Of a DNA stretch of 64,000 bases, positions 57,313-64,000 are shown piece by piece. The notes below the pieces were generated by a model. The model was not told the origin of the DNA and did no database searches. It saw only the letters and a list, made by a program, of their open reading frames with translations. Within the stretch, counting starts at the first letter, position 1, and each line of letters starts with the position of its first letter. The position numbers and the translations under genes were made by a program. Source of the stretch: Salinimonas iocasae (lineage in GTDB: Bacteria; Pseudomonadota; Gammaproteobacteria; Enterobacterales; Alteromonadaceae); NCBI RefSeq assembly GCF_006228385.1, contig NZ_CP039852.1, positions 2,930,001-2,994,000 of the forward strand, read 5' to 3'.

Positions 57313-57525
57313 TCAGTCATCCACGCGGCGATTTTTCAATTCGGTGAGTCTGCCTATAAGCTCAAGAATTAGTGCTGCATCTGCTGCATCTGTTGAGAAC
57401 TCGCAGCTGTCACCAAACCCAAATGCAACTTTTCCATCGCAAGTCACCACGCAAGCAGCCAGCGCATCGCTCATTAACGGTGTACAGATTTCGCTAACGA
57501 GATTTTGCTCATTGTCATTCTTCAT
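57313..57525 (-). CDS. Small hypothetical protein, 70 aa
   Basis: This 70-aa acidic protein (LMSDALAACVVTCDGKVAFGFGDSCEFSTDAADAALILELIGRL) has three cysteines and no signal or membrane segment. The antisense frame is also open, so it is uncertain. The composition looks coding, but no strong ribosome site is seen. It is separate from the UDG-like operon. Confidence 0.4.
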   Translation of the reverse strand: MKNDNEQNLVSEICTPLMSDALAACVVTCDGKVAFGFGDSCEFSTDAADAALILELIGRLTELKNRRVDD

Positions 57526-57792
57526 GTTCTAGTACCAATTGGCGATACCTTCGGTTGGGTGTTCATATCGGTTAATAATTCGGCGATGTAAACCTTCGGG
57601 GGATAGGTCTATCCTAGTACCTTTATTTAGGAATTAGAAAACAATTTTTATAAATCATTGCTAAGCACTTTCTCCCCGCAGTTCTTGTGGAACAAGAAGG
57701 CGATTAAAGCACTTCGTTCGAACTGATGTTATCTTGTTAAATGCGCGAGCAAAGCAGGTCGTAAAATATAGAGCAGCGCTAACATAATAAGG

Positions 57793-58200
57793 TTATGAAA
57801 GACCATCGACCACGAATCGCTTAATTTCTCCTAGATCTCTTCTTCTCATCTCTTTCAGACTAAACAGTATGGCCCGAAACTCTTGCCACTCGATAGTGCG
57901 GGACACTAGTTCATATATCTCATCACTATCCAGCTCAACATCCCACTTTGACAAGTTCGCATTGATTGCGTCAGCAATTTTTTCATCTAAAAAACCAAAA
58001 GACGCAAGCGCCAATGTTCTGTTGGCATCAAGGTCCGTGATTAATTGCTCGAGGCGACGCCTGTTGGGAACCTCCCCGCGCTCTATACGACTTAAGTAAC
58101 TCTCAGACACTCCGATCCGAGAGGCAACGGCCTGTAGTGAATACTTATTTTTATCCTGCTTCTTCTTAAGTAGTCGGCATTGTTTGATGTATGAATGCAT
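57793..58200 (-). CDS. Xre-family helix-turn-helix regulator
   Basis: This 135-aa protein has a clear HTH_3 domain at about 8-62: LLKKKQDKNKYSLQAVASRIGVSESYLSRIERGEVPNRRRLEQLI. The remaining residues are helical and acidic (dimerisation type). It is divergent from tnsA with about 330 bp between, so it probably controls the transposition genes and itself through dyads in that gap. Xre regulators near Tn7-like tns genes and near type I-F3 CAST elements play similar roles. Confidence 0.85.
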   Translation of the reverse strand: MHSYIKQCRLLKKKQDKNKYSLQAVASRIGVSESYLSRIERGEVPNRRRLEQLITDLDANRTLALASFGFLDEKIADAINANLSKWDVELDSDEIYELVSRTIEWQEFRAILFSLKEMRRRDLGEIKRFVVDGLS

Positions 58201-58533
58201 AAAACTGAACTTATTTATTCAGAAATAAAAACCGACTATAGCAGTTGCGCTGGAAAACTCGAATTTTTTATTTAGAGCGACTTTCTCTGGAAAACACTAT
58301 CCAAAGCCACTTATCAACTACAAATAAATGTGCATAAAAAAGATAATTCTTATAACTTTATGAAATATAAACCATTATAGCTTTACCATAAAGACAACAT
58401 CATAAAGCTTACAAAAAAAGATACTTAAATATAACGATTTCAACCACTTAAAAAATTAAAAACATCTTCAAAAACTTGCTTAGTGGGATGGTAGTTCTAG
58501 CATTAAAAGTCCGACCCACACTGAGGATTTGAA
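58201..58533. promoter_or_regulatory. Divergent control region between xre and tnsA with inverted repeats
   Basis: The gap is strongly AT-rich. It holds CTTTA-CCA-TAAAG, a perfect dyad at 58381-58393, flanked by AACTTTATGA (58354-58363) and its mirror TCATAAAGCTT (58400-58410). Two direct copies of CTGGAAAAC lie at 58250-58258 and 58287-58295. The first set suits an Xre operator; the second could be TnsB-type sites. Neither is proved. Confidence 0.4.
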
Positions 58534-59208
58534 ATGAAAGCCGTCCAATACAGAAAGAAAAAGCTTGCACGCAAGCTGTACAGACACAGTCGAGCAAAGT
58601 CTAGTCTGACGAATGCATGCACACTAAACAACCAACCCCAGTTTGCTGAAAGCTACTTGGAGCTGGTCTATCAGAAGAAACTGGAGCTTGATAAAGAATC
58701 TACACTCCTTGAGTCGCAGCCTTTCACCTTGATTTATCAGCGCAATGACAGACCCGGATTCGACTACACGTTTACGCCTGACATACTCACTACCTCTGTG
58801 TCAGAGCAGGAGTGCCTTCATGAAGTGAAGTGTTCAGCAAGACTCACCGAAGAGATGGAAGAGCGGCATCAGTTTTTTAAAGATGCACTCGCAGAAGATG
58901 GCATTGATTTCAAAGTGGTCACTGAGAGAGACATTGGCAACTGGTTAGTGATGAGCAATATCATGCTTCTCAGCGGTTATCTAAAATGCGTTCACACTGA
59001 ACAAGAGATAGTTCAATTAGTTAGCATGCTGCCCCTTGCAAGTAGCTACAAGCACTGTCAGCGCCTTGCTATCGACAAAGGGTTTCAACCCAACATCATT
59101 ATGCACCTGATAGCACGTGGCTACTTCTTATTTGATATGGAAGACACACTAAAGGGCAATACCTTTTTATATCAACCTAATCAGCTTCTTTCGAGGGGTG
59201 CAGCATGA
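58534..59208 (+). CDS. tnsA: TnsA-like transposon endonuclease
   Basis: This 224-aa endonuclease has the restriction-like core: DRPGFDYTFTPDIL, then LHEVKCSARLTEEMEERHQFF, with the aspartate and the ExK pair near residues 85-110. TnsA cuts the 5' ends of the element so that, with TnsB, it moves by cut-and-paste. The C-terminal part (about 155-224) would contact TnsC. Its ATG-to-stop overlaps tnsB by 4 bp. Presence of TnsA separates it from Tn5053/Mu-type elements that only nick. Confidence 0.85.
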   Translation: MKAVQYRKKKLARKLYRHSRAKSSLTNACTLNNQPQFAESYLELVYQKKLELDKESTLLESQPFTLIYQRNDRPGFDYTFTPDILTTSVSEQECLHEVKCSARLTEEMEERHQFFKDALAEDGIDFKVVTERDIGNWLVMSNIMLLSGYLKCVHTEQEIVQLVSMLPLASSYKHCQRLAIDKGFQPNIIMHLIARGYFLFDMEDTLKGNTFLYQPNQLLSRGAA

Positions 59209-61238
59209 TAAGTACCAAGCCTAACTTCTCCCTCACTGAAGGGACTGAGTTCATACTGAATAATGAGCGCTTTCAAATTGCCATGATTAAAGGGCTACAG
59301 GTTGTACTAGAGAGCGAAACCCAAGTGCTCACGTTTTCCCAAGCCCAAATCGTAACGCAATATAGACAGGGGCTGATAACACCAGCGCCGCCAAAAACCA
59401 AATCAATATCGCTGGTTCTGAACCTGTCTCCCGAGGACCGGGAAACTATGCACTTTCGCGAAGAGGTCGTGCTGCAAATGCTCAAGGAGTCGCCTAATGC
59501 CCCTACGGCCAAACGAAATATATTGTGTGCTTACGATGAGATACAAAAACGTAGCCGGGGCAAAAAAATCAGTTTTCCGCACCATGGAACCGCTGCTCGC
59601 TGGCTAAAGCGGTACAGAGATGCCAACAATGATAAATATGCGCTGATAGACAACTACCAACAAACCCAAGGCAGAGGTGCTGGCCTGCCGCTTGAAGTCA
59701 AAGAGGTGGTATCCGACTTCATTCATAAATATTATTTAGAACGACGTTTAAGCCCGAATAAAGCCTTCGAATTTCTCAAGTCGAAAATGCCTAGCATTCT
59801 TCCGGGATTTAAGTGCCCCTCAAAGAGTGTTTTCTATGAATGTGTAAATGAAATTGATGCCGATTACGTTACATTTCACCGTGAAGGGCCGTACGCTAGG
59901 AATCAAGCTCAGCGACAGGCGTTAAAAAAATACGAGTTGTATTACCCTTTCTCTCGCTGGGAAATGGACGGTGTAGTTGCTCAAATCGGACTGCTATGCC
60001 CGGTCACATTTAAATTTCTCGGTATCGCTACCATTATGTTCGCCTTCGATTGCTACACAAAGGTGGTGCCGGGTTACGCCGTTCTGATTTCTAAGAAAAA
60101 AGCAGAAAACTCAGAACTGGCCGTTAGTTGCTTCAAAAACGCGGTATTACCAAACGAGGACGGGTCAGGTTTCTTTGGGTTGCCTCTCGTCTTGTCTGCC
60201 GATGCCGGGACTGCATTCACAAGTACGCCCTTTACGCACTTCATGGCGATGACTGATGTAAACCGCGTTACAACTGTTGTCCGGAAACCTGAAAAAAGAC
60301 CGTTTATCGAACGCTTCAATTTGACATTCCGCAGAGGTTGCCTTGAGGACTTACCCGGCTACGGCGGCGTGCTCAAACTGAATGAAAAATTTTATATCGA
60401 AGATAATGTAGAAAAAGCCGCTACTCTTACTGTTGATGAATTCATGATAAAGCTTGACCAATTCATCACACACTACAATGAGGAAGCGCATTCTTCGCTT
60501 CTTGACCGCTCCCCAAAATCTGTATGGGAACATCATATTAGTGACAATCCGGGGTTAGTCAGATTGCCGGGCGATGATGTCTCGGGGAATAGTCCTTATG
60601 AAGCACAAAGTAAGCTAAAACTGTTCGAACATTTTTCAGGAAGATGCATAAAAGCCACACTTCAAGGTCATAAAGGGATTGTAGTCGAAAAACGGTACTA
60701 CAACTCTGTGGAATTGAGAGAGACCTTTAAGTATCTCAATAAAGAGAAAAAGGCATTGACGGTATATTTTGACCACATCGATATTTCAACTGTCGTCGTA
60801 GTTTCGCCGACGTCAAATAACTTTGTCATTGTTCCGATTACCGATGGTCGAGTTCAACAGCCCATGTCCAAAAGCCAGTATGACGCCATCGTTGAAGCCC
60901 CGTTTTCTGATATCCCGAAAGCGAGCACAACGCCATGGGACGCAAAATGTCATATCGTCGATGGCGCGATGGCTCGCCGCAAAGCGCAAGAGCTGGCAAA
61001 AGTGAAAGAAAATCGCGAAAAGAACAAAAAACGTCGCGAGAAAGAGCTTGAGTACGAAGGCATTGACTTAGGTAATGGCCCACAACTGCACGCCGCCATT
61101 TCTGATCTCAAGTCTGAAAATGCCGCCCTTCCTATTACTATTGATGTCGACCAACCTGAGTCTGAAAAGGTGAATGACCTTTCCGATGTCTTGTTGCCAA
61201 AACACGCTGCAAAAGGGGGGAGTCGAGGTGAATTTTAA
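59205..61238 (+). CDS. tnsB: TnsB-like DDE transposase
   Basis: This 677-aa transposase (Tn7 TnsB is 702) has N-terminal DNA-binding helices (about 85-230). The rve-type integrase core has the first catalytic aspartate in SRWEMDGVVAQIG, the second in PLVLSADAGTAFTS and the glutamate in RPFIERFNLTFRRG. A beta-barrel domain and a lysine-rich tail (about 590-640) follow. It binds the element ends and joins them to the target. It overlaps tnsA by 4 bp and tnsC by 11 bp. Confidence 0.9.
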   Translation: MISTKPNFSLTEGTEFILNNERFQIAMIKGLQVVLESETQVLTFSQAQIVTQYRQGLITPAPPKTKSISLVLNLSPEDRETMHFREEVVLQMLKESPNAPTAKRNILCAYDEIQKRSRGKKISFPHHGTAARWLKRYRDANNDKYALIDNYQQTQGRGAGLPLEVKEVVSDFIHKYYLERRLSPNKAFEFLKSKMPSILPGFKCPSKSVFYECVNEIDADYVTFHREGPYARNQAQRQALKKYELYYPFSRWEMDGVVAQIGLLCPVTFKFLGIATIMFAFDCYTKVVPGYAVLISKKKAENSELAVSCFKNAVLPNEDGSGFFGLPLVLSADAGTAFTSTPFTHFMAMTDVNRVTTVVRKPEKRPFIERFNLTFRRGCLEDLPGYGGVLKLNEKFYIEDNVEKAATLTVDEFMIKLDQFITHYNEEAHSSLLDRSPKSVWEHHISDNPGLVRLPGDDVSGNSPYEAQSKLKLFEHFSGRCIKATLQGHKGIVVEKRYYNSVELRETFKYLNKEKKALTVYFDHIDISTVVVVSPTSNNFVIVPITDGRVQQPMSKSQYDAIVEAPFSDIPKASTTPWDAKCHIVDGAMARRKAQELAKVKENREKNKKRREKELEYEGIDLGNGPQLHAAISDLKSENAALPITIDVDQPESEKVNDLSDVLLPKHAAKGGSRGEF

Positions 61239-62202
61239 TATTATCGAACGCCACAGAAGTGGACCGCGACGCCAGTACATCGACATGTCATTTACGCAAA
61301 GAGCGTTAGACAACTTGTTGCACGCACTCGCCTCAGCAACAACCCCGTCGCCTAATGGTGCAATCATTACAGGTTCGACCGGCGTGGGTAAGTCATCATT
61401 AATTTCTTTATTCGCAAAACAGGCAAATAACTACTTGAACAATGACCTTGCCGTAGTGATCGTACAATCTAAGAATATATTGGGCGAAAAAACATTTCAC
61501 TCAGCTGTGCTGGAGGTTCTGGGAGACCTCACACCAACTAGAGGTACATATGACAGCATGGACGTGAGATTGACTGCACTTATCAAAGGACTTGGAGTGC
61601 AAATGATTATCTTTGATGACTATCACCATTTGGTTAATCAACGCGGTGACGAGTCGATACATAAAATCACGGAGTCGCTCAAATCTCTATCAAATAAAAA
61701 TAAGGTTAGTATCGGATTTGTTGGATTACCTGAAGTAATCACTGTACTGGACATTAACAAACAAATCGATACGCGCTTTCCCCACAGATATTTTATACCT
61801 CCCCAGAGCATCGTTTCAGAAACCGCCAAAAAAGACTTTCGAAACTTTCTGGATGGATACATCTGTAGCCAAAAATTATCGCTAGGCTTTGATGCCACCA
61901 GTGATGACAACTTGTTGCACTTTTATTGCGCTACCGAGGGCATTCTCCGTAACGTGGAAAACCTCATCACTAAAACGAAAATGGATGTTTGGGGCGAAGG
62001 ACGAGAGACGTTGGAGATGCAGGACTTTGCGTTAACGGTGTTATCAATAATGCCTTTACACCTTTTGGTGAGGAACACCCGAAAATCATCAAAAAATAAG
62101 AAGTTTTCATCAATAGCTGATGATGCACAGGTCAGAGCATTAAGCATCATTCCCTTCTTTAACAGTGCTACAGAGGTCAAGAAATGGCTGGGAACACGAT
62201 GA
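61228..62202 (+). CDS. tnsC: TnsC-like AAA+ regulator ATPase
   Basis: The start is probably GTG 61228, with AAGGGGGG upstream; an ATG at 61174 in the frame lies deep within tnsB and lacks a site. The product is 324 aa, shorter than Tn7 TnsC (555) and like those of TniB/Tn7-like elements. Walker A is GSTGVGKSSLISLF, and Walker B is MIIFDDYHHL. Sensor-type residues occur in VSIGFVGLPEVITVL. It forms ATP-bound filaments on target DNA and joins TniQ to TnsAB. It overlaps tniQ by ATGA. Confidence 0.88.
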   Translation: MNFNIIERHRSGPRRQYIDMSFTQRALDNLLHALASATTPSPNGAIITGSTGVGKSSLISLFAKQANNYLNNDLAVVIVQSKNILGEKTFHSAVLEVLGDLTPTRGTYDSMDVRLTALIKGLGVQMIIFDDYHHLVNQRGDESIHKITESLKSLSNKNKVSIGFVGLPEVITVLDINKQIDTRFPHRYFIPPQSIVSETAKKDFRNFLDGYICSQKLSLGFDATSDDNLLHFYCATEGILRNVENLITKTKMDVWGEGRETLEMQDFALTVLSIMPLHLLVRNTRKSSKNKKFSSIADDAQVRALSIIPFFNSATEVKKWLGTR

Positions 62203-63872
62203 CACATAATCGCAGAATACCTATCCCAACACTTCCTAAAACAGGTGAAAGTTGTATTGGCTATTTCGACAGGCTCGCAATACTTCATGGATATGGCGGC
62301 TCGCAAGAGCTCCTATCCATTTTAGGAGCAAAGGTACGTTCATCAACCTTAGACACTTATAAAGGTCAGTTGAGGGCTATCGAGTCACTGAAAGCAGTGT
62401 TCCCTTTATCTCAACGTGATAAGCTCGCGGCTCACGGATTCGAGTTCGCAGAGAGTAAACTATTCAGAGCGAGGGGGTTAAGGGTCTGCCCTGAATGCGT
62501 TGATGAGAATACCTGTCATAACTTCAGGTTTCAGACAATAGATGTCACCGTCTGTCCAACACACAACTGTCTTTTAATAGACAAATGCCACGCTTGCGAA
62601 AAGCCAGTTGCCAGTACCTCTACTCGCGCTTGTGTACACTGCGGTAATTTCCTTTTCACTCAGAAACGCTCAATATCCCCCTCCTACAAACAATTGATGA
62701 CAGACCGGCGCAAAAAGGGCGTGATGTTCGAGCAGCTAATTCTGACTGTCGCGCAGTTTCTCGCCCGCCCTTTCGATTTCATAGGTGCAGCCATAGATCT
62801 TAAAAAATTATCTTGTGATAAGGCACACGAGGTATTCACTGTGTTGTCTTATTTTATTTACTGCGACTCTTACCGACGTCAGTACAAATCAGATTACTCG
62901 CAAAAAATCGAAGCTCCTGACTTTTTTGGAAAAATGGAGTCTGCATTTAAACAGAGAAAGTTTGCTCAGCTGGAAGCACTTCTTGGTACGCATTCTTTGC
63001 TTAACCTGTATACGCTGGAAAAGCCGAGTCCGTTGAAGTTGGTGAAAACCTTAGAGCCTTGCTTAAATACGGCGCATTACGAGCGCCGTCTACCAAAGTC
63101 AATGCACAGCCCAGAACAGTGGTCAAAGGCACTCACTCAGCAGAATATTGTAGACATGCTCCACTTCGAATTAGCTGACGTAAAATACCTGCAACACACC
63201 AATCACATAAAAAAATTACATGGTGAGGTAGCTTCTCATAGCTGTTACCACGTTGAAGAGCTTGCAGAGTCGTTGTTGCAAGCAATACCTCAATCAGATA
63301 AACGTTTTCTTTTCGAAATTCGATTCTCAGAGATTAACTCTCAAGTACTGGGCAGATTTTTATTAAGTAAGGCGGAGCTACTAAATAGCGTTATCTGCGG
63401 GAAAATTACATCTAGAAGAGTGTCGCTCGAACACCATGACAGATTACAGGATGCAATTTTTTTGGATTTAGAAGCTCTGGAATCGTTCGTTGTAAATCAC
63501 TTCGCCAATACTCCATCAAAAGTGTCAATGGGGCATTTAGCATGGCTACTTAGTATGAATGCTGAAGATTTTAAGCGGGCACACAAGCAATCTCCCTTCA
63601 TCGGTTTGCATAAGGTCAAAAGCGACCTTCTCTCAGCAGACAGCATTCCAAATTTTTTCTCAAACTATGTTTGTGTTTCCCGACTTGCTTACTTATCGCA
63701 AATTGACCCATATGAGCTGATAGGTTACCTCAACACTTTGAACGTTGAAAAGCGCACTCTTTCAGTCAACAGTCACCTCAGCATTCTTTATAGAAGAACC
63801 CCTGAAGTTAGTGCAGTGATTTCAGATCTGGAACGGATCGGAAAACTGAAAATCAACTTCGCAATTAACTAG
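62199..63872 (+). CDS. tniQ: TniQ/TnsD-like target-selection protein
   Basis: The ATG at 62199 overlaps the tnsC stop (ATGA) and is a better start than ATG 62184. The 557-aa protein starts with the TniQ domain: PIPTLPKTGESCIGYFDRLAILHGY. It carries zinc-ribbon pairs CPECVDENTCHNFRF, CPTHNCLLIDKCHAC and CVHCGNFLF (about 100-160). The ~370-residue C-terminal half is long, as in TnsD proteins that read a fixed chromosomal attachment site, though no target can be named. It recruits TnsC to the target. It is the last gene of the module before a hairpin. Confidence 0.85.
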   Translation: MTHNRRIPIPTLPKTGESCIGYFDRLAILHGYGGSQELLSILGAKVRSSTLDTYKGQLRAIESLKAVFPLSQRDKLAAHGFEFAESKLFRARGLRVCPECVDENTCHNFRFQTIDVTVCPTHNCLLIDKCHACEKPVASTSTRACVHCGNFLFTQKRSISPSYKQLMTDRRKKGVMFEQLILTVAQFLARPFDFIGAAIDLKKLSCDKAHEVFTVLSYFIYCDSYRRQYKSDYSQKIEAPDFFGKMESAFKQRKFAQLEALLGTHSLLNLYTLEKPSPLKLVKTLEPCLNTAHYERRLPKSMHSPEQWSKALTQQNIVDMLHFELADVKYLQHTNHIKKLHGEVASHSCYHVEELAESLLQAIPQSDKRFLFEIRFSEINSQVLGRFLLSKAELLNSVICGKITSRRVSLEHHDRLQDAIFLDLEALESFVVNHFANTPSKVSMGHLAWLLSMNAEDFKRAHKQSPFIGLHKVKSDLLSADSIPNFFSNYVCVSRLAYLSQIDPYELIGYLNTLNVEKRTLSVNSHLSILYRRTPEVSAVISDLERIGKLKINFAIN

Positions 63873-63897
63873 TCTGTCTCCCCCAGTCAAATAATTC

Positions 63898-63925
63898 ATA
63901 GCGCATTTTTCAAAAGATGCGCTAT
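63898..63925 (+). terminator. Likely hairpin terminator after tniQ
   Basis: A perfect 9-bp stem, ATAGCGCAT/ATGCGCTAT, with a ten-base loop lies 26 bp after the tniQ stop. The T run is weak (TATTA), so termination strength is uncertain. Confidence 0.5.
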
Positions 63926-64000
63926 TATTAGCCTATTAAGATACTTTGACGTTCCCCATCATTTTTAGTGGTTGAGAACGCTATATGAATTTTTTCCGCT

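Noticed and set aside
57251..57532. 93-aa plus-strand frame opposite the 70-aa minus gene
   Set aside because: It is antisense to a more plausible frame, serine-rich and without a ribosome site.
28031..58000. Prophage origin of the island
   Set aside because: No phage structural, integrase or lysis gene was recognised; the mobility genes are IS30 and Tn7-like.
61174..61227. Upstream ATG as the tnsC start
   Set aside because: It lies far inside tnsB and lacks a ribosome site, while GTG 61228 follows a G-rich site.
28031..64000. Search for a CRISPR array, because some Tn7-like elements carry type I-F or V-K systems
   Set aside because: No regularly spaced direct repeats and no cas genes were seen; target choice here is more likely by TniQ/TnsD.

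Overview
This window looks like an Alteromonas-type marine gammaproteobacterium. The evidence is the gene content and protein style: the ccmABCDEFGHI operon next to a FliK-like/FlhB-tail pair, galU-ugd beside a KpsMTE-type capsule exporter, MlaA, and recA with a textbook SOS promoter. The species is inferred, not read from a marker gene. I saw no rRNA, tRNA or CRISPR array.

Bases 1-28,030 are ordinary chromosome. They hold an HDOD protein (cut by the window edge), a small NAD-type isocitrate dehydrogenase, a secreted ComEA-like protein, and an envelope-polysaccharide block. That block has galU, ugd, two family 2 glycosyltransferases and wecA on the minus strand, then a plus-strand export operon of lipoprotein, SLBB exporter, KpsM, KpsT and KpsE-like genes. 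It is followed by a POT peptide transporter, galE, mlaA, the complete cytochrome c maturation operon ccmA-I (minus strand), a FliK-like/FlhB-tail pair and recA. The recA promoter carries a LexA box between its -35 and -10, as in E. coli.

Bases 28,030-64,000, directly upstream of recA, are an accessory island of defence genes, most of them on the minus strand. First comes a Zorya-like cluster: an acidic repeat protein plus RapA/HepA-like SNF2 helicase, ZorA (MotA/ExbB-like), ZorB (MotB/OmpA-like), an HNH nuclease, a UvrD-like helicase with a RelE/ParE-like N-terminus, and a decayed gene with a 7-bp repeat tract. zorA is split by an intact IS30-family element, and a relic of the same IS lies upstream of the cluster. 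Next are a PEP-CTERM protein and a four-gene type I restriction operon, hsdM-hsdS-hsdR plus a DUF262/DUF1524 (GmrSD-like) gene. A decayed copy of the hsdR 3' end sits beyond that last gene. Then come an orphan MbcA/ParS-type antitoxin and a tightly coupled four-gene operon of unknown function: HTH protein, 35-aa peptide, 118-aa protein and UDG-fold protein.

The right end (57.8-63.9 kb) is a Tn7-like transposition module: a divergent Xre regulator, then tnsA-tnsB-tnsC-tniQ, each overlapping the next. Repeated GGGAATT-type motifs about 0.4 kb upstream of the recA promoter could be one end of the element that brought the island in. The other end is not identified, and the gene order does not settle whether the defence genes are its cargo. 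The most interesting parts are the non-canonical, IS-broken Zorya-like cluster, the unexplained UDG-like operon, and the signs of module swapping and gene decay around them.
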